This document shows positions 57,517 to 64,000 of a DNA stretch of 64,000 nt, piece by piece. The stretch spans positions 28,415-92,414 of the forward strand of contig WIAF01000014.1 in the NCBI GenBank assembly GCA_014055465.1. Reading direction: 5' to 3'. The position numbers were made by a program, and so were the translations under genes. Under the pieces are notes generated by a model, which was given only the letters and a program-made list of their open reading frames with translations, had not been told where the DNA came from and made no database searches. Position 1 is the first letter of the stretch, and every line of letters starts with the position of its first letter. The DNA comes from Nitrospira sp. CR1.1. Its GTDB lineage: Bacteria > Nitrospirota > Nitrospiria > Nitrospirales > Nitrospiraceae.

Positions 57517-58641
57517 ATGCCAAAAAGCAACGACGTTAAAACGATTCTTTTTCTTTCTACCAGCAGCGGTCCAGGGGGGGCTGAACAAGTCATCAGCAAT
57601 CTGGTGACTTCCATGGATCCTTCGAAATACCGAGGGGTGCTCTGTGTATTTCGTCCGGGCTGGCTCCAGGAGCGAAGCCGAAGTCGTGGAGTTCCGACAT
57701 ACGTTATTCCCACTGAAGGGATGACGGATTGGCGTTGGGCATACCGATTTCGAGATCTCTTGAAAGATGAGCATGTCGACCTGATTCACTCACATGAATT
57801 TGACGCAAATGTGCAGGGAACTGCCGTCGCAACTTATTTGGGCATTCCACTTGTGGCAACTGTCCATGGAAAACACTACTTTTGGGAAAAGCTTAGACGC
57901 CGCCTGGCGTATCGGTGGGTCAGCCGTCGAGCTACTATGGTTGCAGTGTCCGAGGACCTCAAGCGGTTTATCGTGGAGAGGGTGGGCATTGATTCAGATC
58001 GCATCACTGTTCTTTACAATGGTGTGAATGTGCCTCCTGCTCCGGAACCTGCTGACATTGAAGCGTGCAGAAGAGAGATGAATCTTCCTGACAGTGACTG
58101 CGTGATCGGTGTTGTGGGTAATCTGTACCCCGTCAAAGGACACCAATACCTCATTGATGCCATCCCTGCAGTGCTAGAAAAATATCCTGAAACCTCATTT
58201 GTGTTTGCAGGAAGAGGGCAATTAGAAAGTGACCTCAAGCAACAGGTCAATCGGCTTGGGCTGGACAAGCGTGTCCATTTTCTCGGCCTGAGGCAAGACA
58301 TACCCAGAATTCTTGCGCTGTTGGATGTGTTTGTTCTTCCCTCTCTATCTGAGGGACTCTCGATGGCTATTCTCGAAGCGATGATGGCGGGAAAACCGGT
58401 GGTTGCCACACGAGTGGGAGGCAATCCCGAGATCGTGCTCGACAGAGAGACAGGGTTTCTAGTTCCTCCCAAGGATAGTCATGCGTTGGCTGAAAGTTTG
58501 ATCGCCTTACTGAAGGATCGGCATCTCGCCATCCAATTGGGGGAAAAAGGGAAACGCCGCGCAGAACATCAGTTCAGCTTGCAAACCATGGTGAATGCCT
58601 ATGAATCATTATATGAAGAACATCTGAGGGGAAACGTTTAA
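57517..58641 (+). CDS. Glycosyltransferase family 4 protein
   Basis: A 374-residue GT-B enzyme: TILFLSTSSGPGGAEQVISN at the N-terminus, LIHSHEFDANVQGTAVAT, VIGVVGNLYPVKGHQYLIDA and SEGLSMAILEAMMAGKPVVA with VGGNPEIVLDRETGFLVPP (E-x7-E). Cytoplasmic, retaining mechanism expected. Directly after its stop lies a 13-bp palindrome and an inverted-repeat element upstream of the FkbH-like gene. Confidence 0.93.
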   Translation: MPKSNDVKTILFLSTSSGPGGAEQVISNLVTSMDPSKYRGVLCVFRPGWLQERSRSRGVPTYVIPTEGMTDWRWAYRFRDLLKDEHVDLIHSHEFDANVQGTAVATYLGIPLVATVHGKHYFWEKLRRRLAYRWVSRRATMVAVSEDLKRFIVERVGIDSDRITVLYNGVNVPPAPEPADIEACRREMNLPDSDCVIGVVGNLYPVKGHQYLIDAIPAVLEKYPETSFVFAGRGQLESDLKQQVNRLGLDKRVHFLGLRQDIPRILALLDVFVLPSLSEGLSMAILEAMMAGKPVVATRVGGNPEIVLDRETGFLVPPKDSHALAESLIALLKDRHLAIQLGEKGKRRAEHQFSLQTMVNAYESLYEEHLRGNV

Positions 58642-58662
58642 CCAGAGTCTCTGGCTGGCACA

Positions 58663-58758
58663 AAGCCAATTGCATGCATTGTAAGAGCATGTTATCTGCA
58701 GAGCAGATTACACGTATTGTAGATTGACTGAGTAAATTGAGGTTGCAGCAATTGGCTT
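58663..58758. repeat. 96-bp element bounded by 11-bp perfect inverted repeats
   Basis: AAGCCAATTGC (58663-58673) is the exact reverse complement of GCAATTGGCTT (58748-58758). Between them is a small hairpin, ATCTGC (58694-58699), loop AGA, GCAGAT (58703-58708). Just left is a palindrome CCAGAG-T-CTCTGG (58642-58654). The element fills most of the gap before the FkbH-like gene, ending 36 bases from its ATG. It could be a MITE-like relic or a structured mRNA leader. Confidence 0.6.
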
Positions 58759-58794
58759 ATTCGTCTCCTGAGATACGCAAAAGAGGAAACAGCC

Positions 58795-60621
58795 ATGTTC
58801 GAATTTCACCAGTACGACCCATTGCTTCATGCTAAGCCACTTCAGCCTTTTGGTCCGTATCATCCGATCGATAGAGTTAAGAAAATGTCTCTCTTGTTCT
58901 GGAGTGAGCATTGCGTGGAATGCGCAGCGCCTGCCTGTTTCAGTACCTGTGATTTGTATGATCGTAGACCAGACAGCCGTTGTCGCCGATTTACTTTTGG
59001 AATGTTTAGGAATGCGAGATTTTCATCCATTCGAGGGTATGGCGTCGAGATAGAGTTTAAGAAATGGGGCAAGCTAGAAGCCAGAGCCAACGTGTATACC
59101 ATGCCCCTAGGGTCCATTCTGCGTGCGGAGCGCTTGGTTGAATTTCTTCTGCCAGTTGGCAATATTTGCGGATCAATCTTAAGGTGGATTACTCGTGATG
59201 AACGGTGGAGTTATATTTCCTATGCGATGCTCGCAAGAGTCAATAAATTATTGGTGTGGCTTAGTAAGGAAGATAGACAGCCAGATGCATTTCTACTCGA
59301 GGTGTATAACCCTTCAGATATAGCCGTGAAGATGCAGGTTAGAATGACGCCCGCCAGATTGTCTGATAGAAGCGACCTTATTGAACTTGGCCGGCCAGGC
59401 AGCCACTTTGCCGCGACCATTACTTTGGACCCCGGTTATTCGAATCACCAGATCGATCGCCCTCTTTTTCGTGGCCTGCTTGAATCAGGGGTACCCTTTG
59501 ACATATCGCTTCTGCCAGAAGGAGACAGTCATCTTAAAATAATAATTCTAGGCGCCGATTTCGTCGTATTTAAGGAAGCTGACGAGAAGAAAGCAAAAGC
59601 AGGGCCACCCGATATTAAGTGTATTGTGTGGGATCTAGATAATACACTTTGGGACGGGATATTGGTTGAAGATTCAAATGTGAGGCTTAACTTTACTGTA
59701 ATTGACTTAATCAAGGATTTGGATCAGAAGGGTATCCTTATGAGCCTCGTCAGTAAGAACGATTCGGAAAAAGCACTCGGAAAATTAAAGGAGTTTGGGA
59801 TTGACGAGTACTTTTTATATCCTCAAGTCAACTGGTTGCCAAAAAGTCAAAACATTCGACAAATTGCCAAATCGCTTAACATTGGACTAGACACGTTTGC
59901 ATTCATTGACGATAGCCCGTTTGAATTAGCTGAAGTAGGTGAGACACTGCCTATGGTGCGGTGTATTTCAATCGACAATCTGCATTCCATCTTAGACGAT
60001 CCGCGTTTTTCGGGAAGCGACTCACCAGATGCGAAAAATAGACGTCAATATTATCAGACTGCTGCATTACGGGAGCAGACGCAGGCATCCTACGGAGATA
60101 ACTACATCGAATTTCTCGCTCACAGCAACATCCGATTAACTATCAAGAGATATGAGTCCAGTGATTTCGAACGAGTCGCTGAACTTGTGCAACGCACTAA
60201 CCAGCTAAATTTTTCTGGAAAGAAGTACAGCAGAGAGGAGATTGCTGATCTAGTTATGAGACCCGACATCAATAAATACCTGCTAGTGTGCGCTGACAAG
60301 TTTGGTTCGTACGGCACGGTAGGTTTTAGCATGGTAAAGCATACAGCCTCAGAAATTGAGGTGAGAGACTTCATGTTGTCCTGTAGGGTGCAAGGAAAGC
60401 TTATTGAGAAAGCCTTCTTTGACTTTTTAATGAAGCGACAAGAGAACCATTCCGTGCATCATTTTCGAGTTAACTTTACCCAAACCAGCAGAAATACACC
60501 TGCGAAGCAAGTGCTGGATAAACTGAATTTTGTCCAAACAGGAGATCATTCGGGGTTGACGCTCGAGCAACCCGGCCAGTCTTTCTCATGTGACTTTATC
60601 CAAACAGAGTACCAGGAATAA
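58795..60621 (+). CDS. FkbH-like HAD-IIIC/GNAT protein with cysteine-rich N-terminus
   Basis: A 608-residue multidomain protein. Residues 280-282 (VWDLDNTLWDG) and FAFIDDSPFE are the HAD-IIIC motifs of FkbH-type proteins, which load glyceryl or similar acyl units onto carriers. The C-terminal part (about 440-600) is GNAT-like. The N-terminal 270 residues are unusual: cysteines 40, 43, 48, 52 and 63 form CVECAAPACFSTC, a C-x2-C-x4-C-x3-C spacing seen in metal or Fe-S sites, followed by a beta-rich region. The gene is more AT-rich than its neighbours, which hints at transfer. ATG 58795 follows AAGAGGAAA. Confidence 0.85.
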   Translation: MFEFHQYDPLLHAKPLQPFGPYHPIDRVKKMSLLFWSEHCVECAAPACFSTCDLYDRRPDSRCRRFTFGMFRNARFSSIRGYGVEIEFKKWGKLEARANVYTMPLGSILRAERLVEFLLPVGNICGSILRWITRDERWSYISYAMLARVNKLLVWLSKEDRQPDAFLLEVYNPSDIAVKMQVRMTPARLSDRSDLIELGRPGSHFAATITLDPGYSNHQIDRPLFRGLLESGVPFDISLLPEGDSHLKIIILGADFVVFKEADEKKAKAGPPDIKCIVWDLDNTLWDGILVEDSNVRLNFTVIDLIKDLDQKGILMSLVSKNDSEKALGKLKEFGIDEYFLYPQVNWLPKSQNIRQIAKSLNIGLDTFAFIDDSPFELAEVGETLPMVRCISIDNLHSILDDPRFSGSDSPDAKNRRQYYQTAALREQTQASYGDNYIEFLAHSNIRLTIKRYESSDFERVAELVQRTNQLNFSGKKYSREEIADLVMRPDINKYLLVCADKFGSYGTVGFSMVKHTASEIEVRDFMLSCRVQGKLIEKAFFDFLMKRQENHSVHHFRVNFTQTSRNTPAKQVLDKLNFVQTGDHSGLTLEQPGQSFSCDFIQTEYQE

Positions 60622-60662
60622 GCAAACGCTCTGGTAATGCCGTTCAATTACGGTGCACGCAT

Positions 60663-61424
60663 ATGAGGGTAATAATAAATAGCGACGATTTGGGTATAAG
60701 CCCAGTAGTGAACGAAAAGATTCTTGACCTTATGTCCAGGCGACGAATTACCTCGGCGAGTATTCTCGCGAATGGCCCTTCAGTTGAACAGGCGATCAAG
60801 TTTATTCCTAGGGGAACAGATTGTTCTTTGGGCGTTCATCTCAATCTTACTGAATTTAAGCCACTAACTCCTGCCAAACACTTGAATGGCCTCCGAGGTT
60901 GCCTCGATGAGAACGGTGCATTCGCTGGACAGCAAAATCTAAGTAGGTTGTCGATATCACCTACTTGCCAAGAAGGAATCTACAGAGAGCTAAAATTGCA
61001 GGTGGAAAAAGTTGTTTCTCTCGGTGTCAAAGTTTCTCATCTAGACTCGCATAACCATATCCACACTGCTCCTCAGATTTTTCTAGTGCTTAAGCGCTTG
61101 CAGAAGGAATTTGGGATTCGCAGAGTTCGGACAACATGGAACATTTATCCCCCTGGGAAGTCTGTTTCCAAGGCCCTTCTAATAAAGAAAAAAGTTTGGG
61201 ATTTCGCCTTACGTCGATTTTATGCCACGACAACTACTGAAGGGCTAACGACGTTTTCGACGTTTTATAATTTGGCCAAAACTAGAAAATTGTTGTGCCA
61301 TTCAATTGAGCTCATGACCCACCCCGGACACGCCGAGTATGACGAAGAGACCCGGTTGTTGGAGCGTGACTGGGAAAATGAAATTGTTTTTCCTGTGGAT
61401 CTTATAAGCTACCATGCACTTTAA
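60663..61424 (+). CDS. ChbG/YdjC (HpnK-like) carbohydrate deacetylase
   Basis: A 253-residue YdjC-fold enzyme with INSDDLGISPVVNEKIL (metal-binding aspartate pair), LGVHLNLTEF (histidine) and HLDSHNHIHTAPQIF (histidines). It deacetylates N-acetylated sugars or lipid-linked glycans. It keeps the AT-richer composition of the FkbH-like gene before it and overlaps the next GT gene by 11 bases. Confidence 0.9.
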   Translation: MRVIINSDDLGISPVVNEKILDLMSRRRITSASILANGPSVEQAIKFIPRGTDCSLGVHLNLTEFKPLTPAKHLNGLRGCLDENGAFAGQQNLSRLSISPTCQEGIYRELKLQVEKVVSLGVKVSHLDSHNHIHTAPQIFLVLKRLQKEFGIRRVRTTWNIYPPGKSVSKALLIKKKVWDFALRRFYATTTTEGLTTFSTFYNLAKTRKLLCHSIELMTHPGHAEYDEETRLLERDWENEIVFPVDLISYHAL

Positions 61425-62607
61425 TTTAAGGAAGCATCGTAAGCATTCAAGTGCAAGGGCATCTGGCGTTACAAAAGTATGTCATATTGCAGTAGCTGAT
61501 CTTTGGGGAGGGGCGGAGGTTCATCTGGTAACCCTATTACGGTCTCTATCGAAAATGCAGGATCTGGAAATATCGGTGGTTCTTTTTACAGAGGGCAGAG
61601 TCGCCCAGGAATTGAGAACTGCAGGCCTAAAGGTAGTCGTTATTGCTGAGCATCAATACAACCTGCTCGTTATCCTATGGAAGCTTGTGAAACATTTTCG
61701 AGAACATCAGTTCATGATTGTGCACGCACACAAACCCAAAGATAATTTTCTCGGTGCGCTGGCCTGCAAACTAGCGGGGGTACCCTATCTTGTTCGGACG
61801 CTTCACGGATCATGGGAGCCATTTTCAGGCTTTGAGCATTTTAAAATCAAAGTCTATGAATACATCGACGTATTCACCAATAAATATTTGGTTAATGTTT
61901 TAATCGCCGTAACACAAAAAATCCATTTCTTAATTGCCCAGGGGTATTTAAGTAAGAAAAGTGAGAAGGTGGTATGCATTCATAATGGAGTTGATATAGA
62001 AGCGTTTCTGCTAAGCAGAAAGGGGCGAAATATTAGAAGTGAATTAGATCTTAGCAAGAGGACTGTATTGTTAGGCATTGTTGGGAGGCTGACAGCCGTT
62101 AAGGGCCATATTCACTTGCTCAACGCGATACGAATTCTCGTAGGTAAGGGTAGCGATGTTCATCTTATCGTTGTGGGAGAGGGGCCATTAAGAAGTCAGC
62201 TCGAAGGACTTGTTGTCAAATTTCAAATTCACAAGAATGTCATTTTTGTAGGTCATCAAAGCGACATTAGCGATTTTATTGAGGCTATGGATATCCTCGT
62301 CCTACCATCGTTGAACGAGGGAATTCCTATGCTATTACTTGAAGCCTTGGCGCTGAGTCGTCCAATCGTAGCTAGTAGAACGGGTGGAATTCCAGAAGTC
62401 ATAGAGGATGGTAAAAGTGGATTATTAGTTGAGCCCGGGAATTTTTTAGCTATTGCAGAGGCAATCGACTTGCTCATCAGGCAAAAAGACCAAGCAGATC
62501 AATTCGGCAGAACAGGGCAGAGGCGGGTTAGTCAAAACTTTACAGCAAGTTTAATGGCGGAAAAGACAGCGCGTCTTTATCGCCAGTTGGTTGGATCTGG
62601 CGCCTGA
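61414..62607 (+). CDS. Glycosyltransferase family 4 protein
   Basis: A 397-residue GT-B enzyme with VCHIAVADLWGGAEVHLVTL, IVHAHKPKDNFLGALACKL, LGIVGRLTAVKGHIHLLNAI and NEGIPMLLLEALALSRPIVA with TGGIPEVIEDGKSGLLVEP. The first 20 residues are basic and may be longer than needed; a later start is possible. AT-richer than average, like the two genes before it. Confidence 0.92.
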   Translation: MHFNLRKHRKHSSARASGVTKVCHIAVADLWGGAEVHLVTLLRSLSKMQDLEISVVLFTEGRVAQELRTAGLKVVVIAEHQYNLLVILWKLVKHFREHQFMIVHAHKPKDNFLGALACKLAGVPYLVRTLHGSWEPFSGFEHFKIKVYEYIDVFTNKYLVNVLIAVTQKIHFLIAQGYLSKKSEKVVCIHNGVDIEAFLLSRKGRNIRSELDLSKRTVLLGIVGRLTAVKGHIHLLNAIRILVGKGSDVHLIVVGEGPLRSQLEGLVVKFQIHKNVIFVGHQSDISDFIEAMDILVLPSLNEGIPMLLLEALALSRPIVASRTGGIPEVIEDGKSGLLVEPGNFLAIAEAIDLLIRQKDQADQFGRTGQRRVSQNFTASLMAEKTARLYRQLVGSGA

Positions 62608-62647
62608 GATGTATCGTCCAAGTATAATGGTATAAACTAAGTTCGTT

Positions 62648-63874
62648 ATGATGTTACCTATATTGGGCACAGTATGCTTCCTTGTTTTGATACTGCTTTC
62701 TCTCATCTCATTTTACCAATGGGGGCATGCGATTTTGGCTATATTGCACCGGACCTCCACCGCCGTGAAAACAAAGCCCCGCATGACTCGTTTTTTGATT
62801 CTCATTCCTGCCCACAATGAAGAAGACGGGTTGCCGGAAACTCTCCATAGTCTATCTTCCATGCAATACCCTAAAGATCTGGTTCAGATTGTGGTGATTG
62901 CAGATCGCTGTGCTGATGATACCGCGAAGGTGGCGCGGATTGGAGGCGCTCGGTGCCTGGAACGTAATGAAGGACCGGGCGGAAAAGGTGCGGCCATGTC
63001 GTGGGCCATGCAGCTGCTCCGCAAGGACGGCGTGTTGTTTGATGCGTTGGTCATCGTTGACGCGGACTGTCTTGCAGACTCGCATTTGCTGGAGGCCTTT
63101 GATGATGCTCTGGCGAAAGGACACGAAGTCCAACAGGGGTATAACTACCTCTCCAATCCGTGGGAAACTCCTTTTACCAGGGTGATCGCGGTGACGAGCG
63201 TCTTGCGGAACTTCTTATTTTATGGAGGCAAGGAGGCTATCGGTTGTTCGGCCATGCTGAGCGGGACTGGAATGTGCCTCAGTCGATCCGTCGTGGACCA
63301 GCATGGGTGGTCGGCCTTTTCTGTAGCGGAAGATTGGGAATTTTCTGTATCCCTTCAACTCAATGACGTTGTGATTCATTTTAACCCCTTGGCTCGAGTC
63401 TTTGCCCGTGAGTCTAAAGGGCTTAAGCAGGCGTCCCGTCAGAGATTACGATGGGCAACAGGAAAGTACGCGGTGATGACAAATGGCGCGCGGCGTCTTT
63501 TGTTAGAAGGGGTGACGAAAGGTAAAGTCAATTTGATTGATGGCGCCGTAACCCTGGCCGCCCCGAATTACTCCAGTCAGGCCTCGATGACGTTGTTTGC
63601 GATTGTCTGCAGTGTATTTTTGGCCCAGGAGCCAGCGTGGAGCTTTCTGCTACCGTGGTCACTTGGAGTACTTGCTTCCTTGGCCGGATACTTTCTTTTG
63701 GGCGCAATGTATACGCAATCTCCTCTCAAGACTTTAGCTGGGATTCCCTATATTGCGGTATTTCTTCCATGGCGACTTTCAATTGAGATATTGGGGTTTC
63801 TCGGGTTTGGCCGAAAGGGTTGGGGGCGAACATTTCGAGATTCGGCCTCTCGGCGCAATACGCCTGGCACATAA
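62648..63874 (+). CDS. Membrane glycosyltransferase family 2 protein (QxxRW type)
   Basis: A 408-residue membrane GT2. It has an N-terminal helix (about residues 4-28), [30 protein letters not shown] (DxD), [12 protein letters not shown] and QRLRW (QxxRW motif), then C-terminal helices (about 315-385). This arrangement is like processive cellulose/hyaluronan-synthase-type enzymes, although single-addition members exist. GC returns to the window's usual level here. Confidence 0.9.
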   Translation: MMLPILGTVCFLVLILLSLISFYQWGHAILAILHRTSTAVKTKPRMTRFLILIPAHNEEDGLPETLHSLSSMQYPKDLVQIVVIADRCADDTAKVARIGGARCLERNEGPGGKGAAMSWAMQLLRKDGVLFDALVIVDADCLADSHLLEAFDDALAKGHEVQQGYNYLSNPWETPFTRVIAVTSVLRNFLFYGGKEAIGCSAMLSGTGMCLSRSVVDQHGWSAFSVAEDWEFSVSLQLNDVVIHFNPLARVFARESKGLKQASRQRLRWATGKYAVMTNGARRLLLEGVTKGKVNLIDGAVTLAAPNYSSQASMTLFAIVCSVFLAQEPAWSFLLPWSLGVLASLAGYFLLGAMYTQSPLKTLAGIPYIAVFLPWRLSIEILGFLGFGRKGWGRTFRDSASRRNTPGT

Positions 63875-63964
63875 GAGGGGGCGCCGGAAATTCGGACAGT
63901 GTGTTAAGTGGAAGCCTGGCTTCACCCACACCACCGAGAGGTGGCAGACGAGAGGAGCGAGGCA

Positions 63965-64000
63965 ATGAAACGAACGAGACGGAATCACGGGGCGACTTTT
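63965..64000 (+). CDS. Start of a further CDS, cut by the window end
   Basis: ATG at 63965 opens a frame of 12 codons ([12 protein letters not shown]) to the window edge. It is preceded by GAGAGGAGCGAGG, a strong ribosome binding site, 91 bases after the glycosyltransferase stop. The basic start could precede a signal or membrane segment. Identity cannot be judged. Confidence 0.45.
   Translation, partial: MKRTRRNHGATF

Noticed and set aside
58663..58690. Possible sigma-54 promoter (TGGCAC followed by TTGCA) before the FkbH-like gene
   Set aside because: The distance between the GG and GC elements is 13 bases instead of 10, so it does not fit the -24/-12 rule.

Overview
The window reads as a chromosomal segment of a Nitrospira-like bacterium (phylum Nitrospirota). 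This is an inference from moderately high GC, the gene order of the housekeeping part, and an exopolysaccharide locus of the exosortase-associated (XrtA/PEP-CTERM) type. No rRNA, tRNA, CRISPR array or intact transposon was found.

Positions 1-13.2 kb are dense housekeeping genes on the + strand: the 3' part of glmS, the amidotransferase genes gatC, gatA and gatB interleaved with panD and two small envelope-type genes (DUF948, YtxH), eno, an FtsB/DivIC-like gene, era, mgtE, recO, a DUF971 gene, a small lipoprotein and glgA. A convergent lipoprotein gene at 13.3-13.8 kb (- strand) closes this part.

Positions 14.4-17.3 kb hold a two-gene phosphonate module: PEP mutase fused to a nucleotidyltransferase, then phosphonopyruvate decarboxylase. 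A LuxR-type regulator on the - strand (17.5-18.1 kb) faces a 480-bp intergenic region. To its right begins the polysaccharide export core: two Wza-like proteins, an outer-membrane barrel protein, a Wzz/BY-kinase, an initiating sugar transferase and an XrtA-type polysaccharide deacetylase (18.6-25.9 kb).

Positions 25.9-37 kb alternate decayed and intact DNA. A broken Wzt-type ABC ATPase (26.4-27.3 kb) precedes an intact CDP-sugar block: RfbF, a hydroxyglutarate-oxidase-like flavoprotein, an SDR, a C-methyltransferase, an RfbC-like epimerase, a DUF4910 protein and an iron/2-oxoglutarate-oxygenase-like protein. A second decayed stretch (34.7-36.8 kb) holds an internally deleted IS3-family element, an SGNH-hydrolase remnant and a DUF5672 remnant.

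Positions 37-64 kb are a long + strand run of glycan assembly and decoration genes: a CDP-tyvelose-epimerase-like SDR, eight glycosyltransferases, an O-carbamoyltransferase, a UDP-glucuronate decarboxylase-like SDR, an asparagine-synthase-like amidotransferase, a FemAB-like protein, a DegT-type aminotransferase, SxtJ and DUF5989 small membrane proteins, a second polysaccharide deacetylase, an ATP-grasp enzyme, a low-molecular-weight phosphatase, a methyltransferase, an O-antigen-ligase-like protein, an FkbH-like protein with an unusual cysteine-rich N-terminus and a YdjC-type deacetylase. The likely joint product is a heavily decorated exopolysaccharide made by an undecaprenyl-phosphate-linked, Wzx/Wzy-type route. 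No flippase and no exosortase lie inside the window.

The most interesting parts are the phosphonate module beside the EPS core, the CDP-sugar block with no visible 4,6-dehydratase, the cysteine-rich FkbH fusion and its palindromic upstream element, and the split carbamoyltransferase/SxtJ/SxtK-like set.
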